Under the pieces are notes generated by a model, which was given only the letters and a program-made list of their open reading frames with translations, did not search any database and had not been told where the DNA came from. Of a stretch of 64,000 nt of DNA, positions 1-9,663 are shown in pieces. Location of the stretch: NCBI GenBank assembly GCA_963802415.1, contig CAWDIH010000001.1, forward strand, positions 124,001 to 188,000. Reading direction: 5' to 3'. The first letter of the stretch is position 1, and every line of letters starts with the position of its first letter. This DNA is from DATAES01 sp963802415. Lineage in GTDB: Bacteria > Actinomycetota > Acidimicrobiia > Acidimicrobiales > JACDCH01. The position numbers and the translations under genes are program-made.

Positions 1-60
1 ACGGTAGTGCTGCAGTATCGCTTCGTCGTCGCTGGTCGTCGCCGTCGGTTCGTCAACCAA
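1..60 (-). CDS. possible 5' end of a gene running off the left edge
   Basis: On the minus strand an open frame starts at a TTG at 60 and runs to the window edge (LVDEPTATTSDDEAILQHYR). The TTG lies inside the last codons of the sugar transferase, whose TGA is at 55-53. Such short overlaps are the usual arrangement of coupled genes elsewhere in this window. Twenty codons are too few to assign a family; the start and even the coding status are inferred. Confidence 0.3.
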   Translation of the reverse strand, partial: MVDEPTATTSDDEAILQHYR

Positions 61-721
61 TGCCTTTGTCTCCCTCGATTGGTGGGCGTTCGTCGCTCGT
101 GCCGGCGAGCGGGCGATCATCGGTTCCCATGAATTCCGGCGTCGTGACGTGCCCGTCTGAACTGATCCCCTGCCGTCGCACGACTGCGGTCAAGGTACGC
201 CAGATGATGCGGGCGTCGAGAACGACCGAACGATGGTCGATGTACCACACATCGAGGTCGAGCTTCTCCTCCCAGGTCAATGCGTTGCGGCCGTTCACCG
301 CGGCCCACCCCGTGATGCCGGGTGGAACCTCGTGCCGTCGGGCCTGGTGCGCGTTGTAGCGCGACAGGTACTGCATCAGCAAGGGACGTGGCCCGACGAT
401 GCTCATGTCCCCCTTCAGGACATTCCACAGCTCAGGGAGCTCGTCGAGGCTCGTCGAGCGCAGGAAGGCGCCGACGCGACCGAGCCGTTCCTTGTCCGGC
501 AGCAGACTGCCTTCGGGACAGCGCGCGTTGCTCATCGTCCTGAACTTGATCAATGTGAACGGCTGGCCGTGCAGGCCGGGACGAACCTGCCGGAACAAGA
601 GCGGCGTTCCCAGAGTGAGCGCCACAACCACAGCAACGGCCGCGATCAGAGGGCTGAGGATGATCAGTGCCGCACCCGCGACTACGACATCAAAGGCACG
701 CTTTCCGCTGAATCGGTGCAT
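53..721 (-). CDS. sugar transferase (PglC/WcaJ-type phosphoglycosyl transferase)
   Basis: A 222-residue monotopic phosphoglycosyl transferase. It should move a sugar-1-phosphate from a UDP-sugar to undecaprenyl phosphate at the inner face of the membrane, the first committed step of lipid-linked glycan assembly. The N-terminus KRAFDVVVAGAALIILSPL forms the single reentrant hydrophobic segment (about 7-38). KFRTM lies at 59-63, and the catalytic block SLDELPELWNVLKGD runs from 91 and is followed by MSIVGPRPL. The size fits the short PglC-like subgroup rather than the long WbaP form. The ATG at 721 was chosen because it begins the conserved MHRFSGKRAFD; upstream codons are not family-like. A dehydratase/aminotransferase fusion at 22.3 kb could make its donor, which is inference. 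Confidence 0.88.
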   Translation of the reverse strand: MHRFSGKRAFDVVVAGAALIILSPLIAAVAVVVALTLGTPLLFRQVRPGLHGQPFTLIKFRTMSNARCPEGSLLPDKERLGRVGAFLRSTSLDELPELWNVLKGDMSIVGPRPLLMQYLSRYNAHQARRHEVPPGITGWAAVNGRNALTWEEKLDLDVWYIDHRSVVLDARIIWRTLTAVVRRQGISSDGHVTTPEFMGTDDRPLAGTSDERPPIEGDKGIG

Positions 722-929
722 TGGGATGGTCGAAGTCCGGCCGATCGCCTCTACGTACTGTCGGGTCTGGTCGGTGCGGCCGGTGCGGCTCGACGATCTG
801 CAAGACGCGGCCGAAGAATCATCTCCTTCAACTTGCGGCGGGCGGCTCGTCGTTGCCCGCGCTCCATACAGGGTCAGTTTAGGGATCCCCCGATATCCGG
901 AGTAGTCGACGCCAGAACGAGCAAGGGTC

Positions 930-1502
930 TCAATCCTTGCGGACGGCGCGGTCGACCAAGTCGGCGACGTCCTTTGCTGTGCGACGGCGGCTGGGACGTC
1001 GTGAGTGCAACCCGTGAACGAGAGCGCCGTGGACGCCGTGGAGCACGAAAGCCGCGGCGGTCCGCACGTCCTGGGTGCGCAGCTCGCCCGATTCGACACC
1101 CTCCTCGATCAGATCCGTGAGCTCGTTGCGCACACTGGTGAACGCATCCTCCTCACTGAACCCGGCCTCGTGGAACAGCAGGTGATGCAACTCGTGGTGA
1201 TCAACGGCGAAGTCGAACAGCCCGATGATCATCTGCCGTATCCGCTCGGACACCGGCCTTCCCGGTGACGGCCGCAGGGCTGCGGCGTACTGGTCGAGGT
1301 ATCTCGACCGGAGCGCCGCGAGCAGATCGTCCTTCGACTCGTAGTACAGGTACATCGTCCCCTTGGCCACGCCCGCGGACTCGGCCACGTCCGCCACGGT
1401 CGTGGCCCGCAGCCCGCGCTCCAGAAGAACGCGCTGCGCGGCGTCGAGAAGCTGCTCACGCCGCACATCGGGAGGTCGGCGCCGCGGCGCGGCCTTGGCC
1501 AT
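930..1502 (-). CDS. TetR/AcrR family transcriptional regulator
   Basis: A 190-residue one-component repressor. The helix-turn-helix lies at about residues 30-56 (TTVADVAESAGVAKGTMYLY), preceded by the usual REQLLDAAQRVLLERG helix. The C-terminal part (about 75-185) is the variable ligand-binding and dimer domain. It is divergent from the methyltransferase at 1613, and the 110-bp gap holds two near-identical palindromes, so it probably represses itself and that methyltransferase. The ligand is unknown. The ATG at 1502 is the only start that fits the family N-terminus. Confidence 0.9.
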   Translation of the reverse strand: MAKAAPRRRPPDVRREQLLDAAQRVLLERGLRATTVADVAESAGVAKGTMYLYYESKDDLLAALRSRYLDQYAAALRPSPGRPVSERIRQMIIGLFDFAVDHHELHHLLFHEAGFSEEDAFTSVRNELTDLIEEGVESGELRTQDVRTAAAFVLHGVHGALVHGLHSRRPSRRRTAKDVADLVDRAVRKD

Positions 1503-1525
1503 GCGTCACACGGTACGCCATTGCC

Positions 1526-1577
1526 GACTGACCGTCGGTCATGTATGTTGCTCGCATTCGACTGACCGTCGGTCAGT
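1526..1577. promoter_or_regulatory. twin TetR-type operator palindromes
   Basis: The 13-mer TGACCGTCGGTCA occurs at 1529-1541 and again at 1563-1575, 34 bp centre to centre. The second copy extends to a 7-bp arm palindrome, CTGACCG-T-CGGTCAG. They lie between the divergent starts of the TetR gene (1502) and the methyltransferase gene (1613). Placement and symmetry are as expected for operators of the adjacent TetR; binding is inferred. Confidence 0.75.
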
Positions 1578-1612
1578 AATCCGCACGTTCGCCCACCTCG
1601 AGGAGGCCCACC

Positions 1613-2332
1613 ATGACGGATTCGCACGAGCCGGCTGTCCCCAATCACCACGCAAGCCACGCGCCGTTCTCGGGTGCGACGGGTCTGCTCGTGGGCCTCA
1701 CCATGGTGTGGGGCCGCGGCGCGGTCGCCGGGTTGGCCGCCGACCTCACGGACATCACAGAGCGGGATCACGTCGTTGACGTGGGTTGCGGCCCCGGCGC
1801 GTTCGTGCGAGAAGCGCAGCGGCGCGGCGCACGTGTCAGCGGCGTCGATCCCGCTCCCGTCATGTTGAAGCTTGCACGGGCGCTCACGCGCAAGAACGTG
1901 CTCGTTTCCTGGACCGAGGGCGCGGCCGAAGCACTCCCCCTGCCCGACGCGTCGGCCACCGTCTTGTGGTCGGTGTCGACCGTCCATCACTGGACCGATG
2001 TCGAGCAAGGTCTGCGAGAGGCGCACCGCGTTCTTCGACCGAGCGGGCGGCTGCTGGCAGTCGAACGGCGCGTGAGCCGCGGAGCAACCGGCCACGCCAG
2101 CCATGGGTGGACCATCGATCAGGCAGAGATGTTCGCTCGCCTGTGCGAGGCGTCTGGCTTCGAGACGGTCCGCACGGAGACGCACGTGGCCGGCCGCCGT
2201 CCGATGGTGGCCGTCCAGGCCGTGCGGTCACCCGCAACGTCACGCGCGGAGGACGTCGCGGGTGCCGCGCGCGATCTCGATGTCCTCACGAGCCTCGATC
2301 ACGAAGACCTCCGCGTCGCTCGCGAACCATGA
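1613..2332 (+). CDS. class I SAM-dependent methyltransferase
   Basis: A 239-residue methyltransferase of the UbiE/type-11 kind. SAM motif I is VVDVGCGPG at 54-62, the acidic residue after strand 2 lies in SGVDPAP at about 76-82, and the post-motif region reads AEALPLPDASAT. The substrate is unknown. A good Shine-Dalgarno (AGGAGG, 1601-1606) precedes the ATG at 1613. It is divergent from the TetR gene and probably its target. Its last 93 bp overlap the 3' end of the acetate kinase gene on the other strand. Confidence 0.85.
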   Translation: MTDSHEPAVPNHHASHAPFSGATGLLVGLTMVWGRGAVAGLAADLTDITERDHVVDVGCGPGAFVREAQRRGARVSGVDPAPVMLKLARALTRKNVLVSWTEGAAEALPLPDASATVLWSVSTVHHWTDVEQGLREAHRVLRPSGRLLAVERRVSRGATGHASHGWTIDQAEMFARLCEASGFETVRTETHVAGRRPMVAVQAVRSPATSRAEDVAGAARDLDVLTSLDHEDLRVAREP

Positions 2333-3282
2333 CACGTGATCGAGCACGAGGGCTCGCAACGATGCCGAGTGCTCGCCGATGCCACCCGTGAACACCAGCC
2401 CGTCGACCCCACCGGCGGACACGGACATCGCCGCCACCGCTTGACTCACGCGCTGCACCCATACTTCTCGCGCGAGACGGCGTGCTCGTCGTCACGTTCG
2501 GCCGCCGCTTCGACCTCACGCATGTCCGCGGTGCCGGCGAGTCCGAGCATCCCGGACCGATGCTGCAGCCCGTCGGCCAGTTCCTGCTGGTCGAGGCCCG
2601 CGTCGAGCAACCACGTGAGCATGCCGACGTCGACGCTCCCCGAGCGCGTCGCCATCGGGACGCCCTCGTTGGGCGTGAAGCCCATGGTCGTGTCGACGCA
2701 GCGCCCGTCGACCACCGCGCTCAGGCTCGACCCCGCGCCGAGATGGCACGTCACGAGCCGGTGCAGCGGATGCCCGGCCAGCTCGACCGCGCGCCGTGAT
2801 ACGTACGCATGCGACAGACCGTGGAACCCGAACCGGCGCAGGCCGAATCGCTCGCGCCACTCCGAGGGCAACGGGTAGGTCGCCGCCGCCGGCGTGATCG
2901 ATGCGTGGAACGCAGTGTCGAAGCAGGCAACGGCGGGCACCTCGGGCAGCAGCTGCCGCAGCAACCGGATGCCCGCGAGCGCGATCGGCTGGTGCAGCGG
3001 AGCCAGGGGGACGAGCGCCTGGAGTGCTGCGAGCACGTCGTCGTCCACGCGACACGGGCGCACGAACCGCAAACCCCCGTGCACGACCCGATGTCCGACC
3101 GCATCGACGTCGCCGCAGCTCTGGACGAATCGCCGGACCGCGTCGTCGTCGCCGGGTGACACGTCTTGACTGGTGACAATCTCGTCGTCGTCGTCGAGCA
3201 ACCGAAGCTTGAGGCTCGACGAGCCACCGTTGACGACGAGGACACGCACCGCTGGCGAGGATGTCAGCCGGGCCACATCCAA
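2240..3282 (-). CDS. ackA: acetate kinase (one frameshift)
   Basis: Acetate kinase makes ATP from acetyl phosphate, the product of the adjacent phosphoketolase. The N-terminus has the phosphate-binding VLVVNGGSSSLKLR. VGHRVVHGG, ACFDTAFHASI, FGFHGLSHAYVSRRA, CHLGAGSSL and DTTMGFTPNEGVPMATRSGS follow in family order. The frame breaks near 2487 (a one-base loss fits); the next frame continues REVWVQRVSQAVAAM, then VFTGGIGEHS and ends IEIARGT as in the family. Repaired length is about 347 residues, slightly short. The start is uncertain: TTG at 3282 overlaps the phosphoketolase stop, and GTG at 3249 is also possible. Both ends are well preserved, so an assembly error is more likely than decay. 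Confidence 0.85.
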
Positions 3283-5615
3283 TCGCGGACGTGCGGCGGG
3301 TCGTCGCCCACTTCCCTGGTGTACGCGCGAGCCTCCACCGCACGTCGACCATGGACTGGCGCAACAGGGCGCAGCGAGACGAGAGCCTCGGGACCCGGTC
3401 GATCACGTCGATGACGAGGTGGAAGCGGTCCATGTCGTTCAACATCACCATGTCGAACGGCGTCGTGGTCGTTCCCTCCTCCGTGTAGCCGCGCACGTGG
3501 ATGTTGCTGTGGTTCTTGCGTCGGTAGGTGAGGCGGTGGATCAACGTCGGATACCCGTGATAGGCGAACATCACGGGCCGGTCGGTGGTGAAGATGGCGT
3601 CGAACTGCTCGTCGGGCAACCCGTGTGAGTGCTCGCGTGCGTCCTGGAGCCGCATGAGGTCGACGACGTTCACGACGCGAACCTTGAGGTCGGGTAGCTC
3701 CTGCCGGAGGAGAGCGACGCGCCTGCGAGCACCTCGAGCGTGGGGATGTCGCCGCAGCAGGCGAGCACGACGTCGGGTTGGCCATCGTCGGAGTTCGACG
3801 CCCATTCCCAGATGCCGAGGCCACGCGTGCAGTGCAACACCGCTTGTTCCATCGAGAGATAGTTCAGTGCTGGCTGCTTGCCCGCGATGATCACGTTGAC
3901 GTACTGGCGCGTCTGCAGGCAATGGTCGACGGTCGACAGCAACGTGTTCGCGTCCGGCGGCAGGTACACACGCGTGATCTCGGCCTTCTTGTTCACGACG
4001 TGATCGATGAAGCCGGGATCTTGATGGCTGAACCCGTTGTGGTCCTGGCGCCACACGTGGCTCGACAAGAAGTAATTGAGTGAGGCGATCGGCCGCCGCC
4101 ACGGGATCTGATTCGTGACCTTCAGCCACTTCGCGTGCTGGTTGACCATCGAGTCGACGATGTGGATGAACGCCTCGTAGCAATTGAACAACCCGTGGCG
4201 CCCCGTGAGCAGGTAGCCCTCGAGCCAGCCCTGGCACAGATGCTCGGAGAGGACCTCCACTACCCGTCCGTCTGGCGCCAGGTGATCGTCGCCGGCCTCG
4301 GTCAACGCGACCCATGCTCGGTCGGTCACGTCGAAGATCGCGCCGAGACGGTTCGACGCCGTCTCGTCGGGCCCAAAGACGCGGAAGTTGTCGGGGTTCA
4401 TGGCGACGACGTCCCGCAGATAGCCGCCGGTCACTCGCGCCGCTTCGCTCGTCGTTGCACCGGGCGCAGGGACCTCGACCGCGTAGTCTCGAAAGTCGGG
4501 CAGGCGCAGGTCGTGCAGCAGTTCACCGCCGTTGGTGTGCGGGTTCGCGCTCATGCGGCGAGGGCCGCGGGGCGCAAGGTCCGCGAGGGCGGACCGCAGC
4601 GTGCCGTCTTCGTCGAACAGCTCTGCGGGCCGGTAGGAACGAAGCCACTCCTCGAGCATCCGTCGTTCGTCCTCGTCGGTGCGGGGCTTCGCCAGCGGCA
4701 CCTGATGGGCGCGGAAGGTCCCCTCGATCGGCTTGCCGTCGACTTCCTTCGGACCTGTCCACCCTTTCGGCGTACGCAGGACGATGCACGGCCACGCGGG
4801 TCGCTCGAGGTCGCCGGCCCGCGCACCTTCCTTGATCACGGCGATCTCGTCGAAGACTTCGTCCATGCACGCAGCCAGTGCCTGGTGCACTTCGGTGGGC
4901 TCGGATCCCTCGACGAACCATGGTCGGTGGCCGTAGCCCTCGAGCAGCTTGCGGAGCTCGTCCTCCGGGATGCGCGCGAGCACCGTGGGGCTGGCGATCT
5001 TGTACCCGTTGAGGTGGAGGATCGGCAGGACGCTTCCATCGCGAGCAGGGTCGAGGAACTTGTTGGAGTGCCATGAAGCAGCAAGTGCTCCCGTCTCCGC
5101 TTCGCCGTCACCGATGACGCACGCCACGATCAGGTCGGGATTGTCGAACGCCGCGCCGTGTACGTGTGCGTGAGGGCGTAACCGAGCTCACCGCCTTCGT
5201 GGATCGAACCAGGCGTCTCCGGTGCGACGTGCGACGGGATGCCGCCCGGGAACGAGAACTGGCGGAAGAGCCGCCGCATGCCGTCCTCGTCGAGACCGAT
5301 CTGCGGATAGACCTCGCTGTACGTGCCGTCGAGCCAAGCCGCTGCGACGATCGCCGGACCGCCGTGACCTGGACCGGTGATGAAGATCATGTCCACATCG
5401 CGCTCGCGGATCACGCGGTTGAGATGGCAGTAGACGAGCGCGAGGCCGGGCGATGTGCCCCAATGACCGAGTAGCCGGGGCTTGATGTGCTCGGGCGCCA
5501 ACCGGTGCTTCAACAAGGGGTTGTCGAGCAGGTAGATCTGCCCGACAGCCAAGTAGTTCGCGGCCCGCCACCACGCGTCGAGCAGTGACAATTCCTTGTC
5601 GTCGATCGATGGCAT
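3264..5615 (-). CDS. xfp: phosphoketolase (three frameshifts)
   Basis: A TPP enzyme that splits xylulose-5-P (and often fructose-6-P) with phosphate into acetyl phosphate and an aldose phosphate. Segment 1 (5615 to about 5160) has WWRAANYLAVGQIYL, LLGHWGTSPGL and GPGHGGPA. Segment 2 (about 5155 to 3725) has GDGEAETGALAASWHSNKF, LHLNGYKI, the middle domain and DVVLACCGDIPTLEVLA. Segment 3 (to about 3340) has QELPDLKVRVVNVVDLMRL, AYHGYPTLIHRLTYRR and GTTTTPFDM. Segment 4 ends ARAYTREVGDDPPHVRDW. Breaks lie near 5158, 3722 and 3337. Repaired length is about 783 residues, the family size. It overlaps or abuts ackA, forming a phosphoketolase-acetate kinase operon. Confidence 0.88.
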
Positions 5616-5677
5616 CGCGTCTCGATCCTCGCGCCGACTCGATCACCACTGTTGTCCGAGGGTTGCCTCCTCGACGC

Positions 5678-8149
5678 TCAGGCGGGCGCGACGGAGGCGG
5701 CCACGGGCGGCTCGATCTCGGCGTCGACGAAGGCGGCCCCGGCCTCGTCCAAGGGCTCCCGGCGTTCGATGCGGCGGAAGGCCAAGACCGCGATCGCGTA
5801 CATCGCCACCGCGCCGAGCTGCACGGCGCGGAACCCGAATGTCATCGACAACATGGTCGTCAGCACCGCCCCGATCACGGAGAAGAACCCGTTCACCGCC
5901 CATCCCCAGGCCACGTATTCCTCGGCATGAGGCGTCAACCTCGAGACCGCCGCCAGACCAAAAGGCATGAACATCCCGAGGCACAGCCCGAGAGGGAAGA
6001 GTACGACGACGGACACGATGACGCGCACCGCGAGTCCGTGTTGCTGCAGACCATCGGTCACCGAGTCGAGACCGAGCTCGTAGAAAGCGGTGAGCAGCGC
6101 GATCGCGACGAGCAGGACGGGCATGACGAAACGTGCGCGCGGCATGAGCCGCTGACTCACGAGTGCGCCGATGCCCGTCGACACGAGCAGGGCGGCGAGC
6201 GTCACCGTCAGCGAGTACGTGGGGTACCCGAGAAACCGAGTCAACCGCTGAATCATCGTGATCTCGAACAGCATGAAACCGAGTCCCAGTGCGGCGAAGT
6301 AGACCGCGGAGGTGCCCTTGGCCGGTAAGGCACGCCACTGTCTTCGGACGACGACGAAGGGCAGCAGAAGGAAGACGCCCGCGAACAGGACCGAAAGTCC
6401 GAACAGCAGTATCAGCACCCGCTCGCCGATGGAGTCCTCAGGATCGCGAACGTCGATCGGGTGCAGATAGTCGCGAAGCACGTCGCTGAACTTCGAGAAG
6501 TGCCAGAAGAAGGGCGCGTCGTCGGAGATCGCCGAGATGTCCCTGGAGTACGAACCGACGAGCTGCTCGACCTGGTCGTCGCTCCCGGCGGCAAGCCGGC
6601 TCACGAGATAGTCGGGCGTCGGTGTGCCCGGCGCGTGGAACGTCGTCTCGAGGGGGATCCTCGCCACTCCCGTCGTGAACTGCTGGACCTCGGCGCTCGT
6701 GAACGGCGTGCGCTTCACCACGATGGTCGACAGGTCGCCCGACGTGCCGCTGAGATAACCGGACACGAGTAGATGGTTGCTCGGGTCCTCGATGCCGATG
6801 TCTTCGAGCGCGGCGCGGGCCGTGACGATGTAGCGCCCGGTGCGGTTCGGCGCGTTCCTCATGTCGAGCTCACCGAACTGCACGACCATGATCCCGTCGT
6901 CGGAGAGATGCCGCAGTGTCTCGGCGATCATCTGCCTCGTGTACAGGTAGCTCTCCGAAAGCACGAACGCACCGGAGGATGCCGCGTTGGTGGCCGCGTA
7001 GCTGTCGGGCGCGACGTACCAGACGAGGTCGTACGCAGTGTTCGAACGCGCGAGGTAGGTGCGGCCGTCGCCCTGGGTGAGCTTGACGTCGGGGCGATCG
7101 GCCAGGTGGCCGGTGTAGTCGGCGAACTGGTGCTCGAGGAGGCCGACGGTGACCGGGTTCAGTTCGACGGCCTCGACGTTCGGGGCGCCGAAGTACAGCG
7201 ACGCGAGGATCTCGTTACCGCCCGCCGAGCCAATGATGAGCTCGCGGCTCGGTGGCTTCCCCAGCACCTGGAAAGGCGTAGCACGGGGATCAGTTGCGAA
7301 TTGCCCGAGCGTGGACACATCGCCGTTGAACTGATGGATGCTGGATCCGAACGTGCCGTCATGCACGAGCAGATGACTGTTCGTGTCGCCGAAGTTGAGG
7401 ACGTCGACACGGAAGACTGGGCCCCAGTCCGAGTACAAGACGTCCTCCGCTCCGATCTTCGTGTCCTCGACGCGGACGTCGGGAAGCGCGCTGCGGTGGA
7501 TCACGCCGACCAGAAGGAGCACCACGCTGCAGCCTGCGACAACGAAGAGCACCGACCGTGGGGCGAGGTTGGCCACCCCGACGACTGCGAAGAGCAGCGC
7601 GGCAAGGATGATGACCGCTGGCGGACCGAGCCGCGTGATCAGGGGCACGGCGACGAGGCATCCGAGCCCCGCACCGACGAGGTCCGCGAAGTACACGCGT
7701 CCGACAGCGTCGCCTGCTCGACCGAGCAGCACCGAGACGATGATCCCCAACGCGATGAACGTGGCGAACAACGCGAAGCAGATCACACCGAGAAACACGA
7801 GGTTCTTGACCGACCCACGGGTGCCGTAATCCCAGATCAGCCGCGTGTCGATGGGGAAACGCGCGACGACCAGGTATCCGATCGCGATGCTCACTGCGCC
7901 CAACGTGGCGAAGGTACCCACGATGCGATCGCTCGACCATTGCCGGAGGGGTCGGGCGATGGCGACGATCACGCCTCCCGTTCCGATGCCCAGCAGCGCG
8001 AGGCCGATGACGAGGTACGTGTAGTAGTACCAGAGCTTGTAGGAGACGATCCTCGTGTAGCCGACCTCGAGCAGCAGCCCAGCGAGGCTGACGAGAAGGA
8101 TGGCCAGCCATCTGGGCATTCGGATGGCGGGCTCCGTCCCCCAGCTCAT
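5678..8149 (-). CDS. polytopic membrane protein with spermidine-synthase-like domain
   Basis: An 823-residue fusion. Six or seven hydrophobic segments occupy about residues 12-230. A soluble Rossmann domain of the polyamine aminopropyltransferase/methyltransferase fold follows, with IIGSAGGNEILAS near 303-315, AVELNP after it, and a LTQGDGRTYL-type acidic motif. A second block of six or more membrane segments fills about 565-800. Such spermidine synthase with membrane domain proteins are widespread in Actinobacteria, but their substrates are largely unsettled, so no polyamine role is asserted. The ATG at 8149 gives MSWGTEPAIRMPRW directly before the first segment. It lies 62 bp upstream of phosphoketolase on the same strand. 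Confidence 0.82.
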   Translation of the reverse strand: MSWGTEPAIRMPRWLAILLVSLAGLLLEVGYTRIVSYKLWYYYTYLVIGLALLGIGTGGVIVAIARPLRQWSSDRIVGTFATLGAVSIAIGYLVVARFPIDTRLIWDYGTRGSVKNLVFLGVICFALFATFIALGIIVSVLLGRAGDAVGRVYFADLVGAGLGCLVAVPLITRLGPPAVIILAALLFAVVGVANLAPRSVLFVVAGCSVVLLLVGVIHRSALPDVRVEDTKIGAEDVLYSDWGPVFRVDVLNFGDTNSHLLVHDGTFGSSIHQFNGDVSTLGQFATDPRATPFQVLGKPPSRELIIGSAGGNEILASLYFGAPNVEAVELNPVTVGLLEHQFADYTGHLADRPDVKLTQGDGRTYLARSNTAYDLVWYVAPDSYAATNAASSGAFVLSESYLYTRQMIAETLRHLSDDGIMVVQFGELDMRNAPNRTGRYIVTARAALEDIGIEDPSNHLLVSGYLSGTSGDLSTIVVKRTPFTSAEVQQFTTGVARIPLETTFHAPGTPTPDYLVSRLAAGSDDQVEQLVGSYSRDISAISDDAPFFWHFSKFSDVLRDYLHPIDVRDPEDSIGERVLILLFGLSVLFAGVFLLLPFVVVRRQWRALPAKGTSAVYFAALGLGFMLFEITMIQRLTRFLGYPTYSLTVTLAALLVSTGIGALVSQRLMPRARFVMPVLLVAIALLTAFYELGLDSVTDGLQQHGLAVRVIVSVVVLFPLGLCLGMFMPFGLAAVSRLTPHAEEYVAWGWAVNGFFSVIGAVLTTMLSMTFGFRAVQLGAVAMYAIAVLAFRRIERREPLDEAGAAFVDAEIEPPVAASVAPA

Positions 8150-8229
8150 GCATCGAACCTAGGTGATGCACAGGGGTGGCGATGGTGTTGTCCCGTCGTG
8201 TAGTCGACGACGTCAGTCCTCACGAAGAG

Positions 8230-9054
8230 CTAGCGAGATGGGGTCGCGTGGATCGGCCAGCACACTTCGGTCTGCATCGCTGCGGGATCGTCGGTGTCGT
8301 CGTCCGTCACGAGGTAGTGCTCGCGGATCGGTCCGTTTGCTCCCAGCTTGCGCTCCGCCACGTGCGTGCCGAGCGCGGCGTAGGTCTGGTCGAGGTCGTC
8401 GAACGAACCGTGGTGGACCGTGATCGCCAGCATGGCACCCGGGATCTCCACCGTTGCGACTCGCCCGGTCCGCTCGGATGGCGATTGCGCCACGGGAACG
8501 AAGGCCACGACCTCACCCGCATGAGCCTCGAAGAAGGCCGGGCCGTAGAGCGCGCCACCTGGGCCGTCAGGAGTGATCTGCCGGCGTTCGAGCTGGGCGT
8601 AGAGGTCTCCGAACGCTCCATCGAGCCAGTCCGGCGCCGAGTCCCAGTCCACCGTCTCGCGCACCGCATACGCCGTGGCGGGATCGACCTGTCGGTATTC
8701 CACGGCCACGGTCGACATGCGACCGTCGAGCAGCGCCCGGAGTGACGCGATGGTCGCCTGTGTTTCCTCGAGCTTTCCTTCCATCCGCTGCAGGTGTTCG
8801 AGGATGGCCGCGTCGCGAGAGTCGACGTCCGGCGCGCCGAGCACGACGCGCACCTCCTCGAGGGGCATGTCGAGCTCTCGAAAGCGCCGGATGAGCCTCG
8901 CCGCGGGTACTTGAGCCGTCGCGTAGAGCCGGTAGCCGGTCATCGGATCGACATCGGTGGGCATGAGCAGACCCAAGTCGTCGTAGTGGCGCAGCGCTTT
9001 GACGCTCAGGTGCGTAGCACGTGAGAACTCACCGATGGTCAACAACGAACTCAT
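8230..9054 (-). CDS. MerR family regulator with GyrI-like effector domain
   Basis: A 274-residue protein. The N-terminal winged helix reads LLTIGEFSRATHLSVKALRH, then YDDLGLLMPTDVDPMTGYR (about 4-45), a classic MerR pattern. A coiled coil (about 85-120, EHLQRMEGKLEETQ) leads to a C-terminal GyrI/SOUL-like ligand domain (about 125-270). The ATG at 9054 has GGAGG 8 bases upstream and overlaps the stop of the 164-residue gene as ATGA, so the two are translationally coupled. This BmrR-like arrangement usually senses small hydrophobic ligands; the ligand here is unknown. Confidence 0.88.
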   Translation of the reverse strand: MSSLLTIGEFSRATHLSVKALRHYDDLGLLMPTDVDPMTGYRLYATAQVPAARLIRRFRELDMPLEEVRVVLGAPDVDSRDAAILEHLQRMEGKLEETQATIASLRALLDGRMSTVAVEYRQVDPATAYAVRETVDWDSAPDWLDGAFGDLYAQLERRQITPDGPGGALYGPAFFEAHAGEVVAFVPVAQSPSERTGRVATVEIPGAMLAITVHHGSFDDLDQTYAALGTHVAERKLGANGPIREHYLVTDDDTDDPAAMQTEVCWPIHATPSR

Positions 9055-9545
9055 GCTTGGCCTCCCACGACCACGAGAGATGGCTCTGGGACCACGAAGC
9101 TTTGTCGCCGCGCTCGGTCGCGTGCAGCTGCGCCGATGCGTCGAACGATGTCGTCGGCGCAGAGGTGTGCGAGCGCGAAGTAGCGACGCTGCTTCCGTCC
9201 GGTCCACCCCTCGATGTGGTGCGTGGCGGGACGGACTCGCAACTCGCACAGCCGCGTGGTCCACACCCCGATCTCGAGCTCGATCCGATACGTCCGTTCG
9301 AGTCGGTGCTCGCGACGAACGAGACGCGCCTTCGCGCACGCGGACTCGCCGGAGCACTCGTCCGGGAGGAACGCACCGTCGAGGCGCCACGCCTCGAAGC
9401 CGCCGATGTCGAAAGTCGCTCCGGCGGGGAAAACCGTCGCGTCGAACAACAGTTCCTGCACCGGCCTCGGCGGAAGGTTGACGCGCCGCGACACCACTTC
9501 GAGCTCGGACCAGTACAACGGGGTACCAGGACGGAAGTCACTCAT
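9051..9545 (-). CDS. hypothetical protein coupled to the MerR regulator
   Basis: A 164-residue soluble protein with no family I can name with confidence. It begins MSDFRPGTPLYWSELEVVSR. It is rich in beta-type stretches (RTYRIELEIGVWTTRLCELR), holds two cysteines in the SGESACAKARL region and ends VPEPSLVVVGGQA. No signal peptide or membrane segment is visible. Its TGA overlaps the MerR start as ATGA. It is divergent from the ECF sigma factor at 9664, with a 118-bp shared upstream region. The ATG at 9545 is the first in-frame start that leaves room for a promoter. Confidence 0.65.
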   Translation of the reverse strand: MSDFRPGTPLYWSELEVVSRRVNLPPRPVQELLFDATVFPAGATFDIGGFEAWRLDGAFLPDECSGESACAKARLVRREHRLERTYRIELEIGVWTTRLCELRVRPATHHIEGWTGRKQRRYFALAHLCADDIVRRIGAAARDRARRQSFVVPEPSLVVVGGQA

Positions 9546-9663
9546 GAGCCTGAGCGTCCGGCCTCCCGCGGTGGGAGAGTCAACCCCCTCCCGAGAGCGA
9601 GCGATGAGTTCGGGGTTCGGCGATCGTCTGAACGGCATGCCGGCGCCCATAGGCTTGCGGCCG

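Noticed and set aside
3180..3205. CGTCGT-rich run as a microsatellite or binding site
   Set aside because: It encodes the acidic DDDDE stretch of acetate kinase and follows from codon bias.
6773..8203. Long plus-strand frame (476 codons) opposite the membrane aminopropyltransferase-like gene
   Set aside because: It is a mirror of the high-GC coding frame: rich in Asp, Glu, His and Arg, with no domain. The minus-strand protein has clear membrane segments and motifs.
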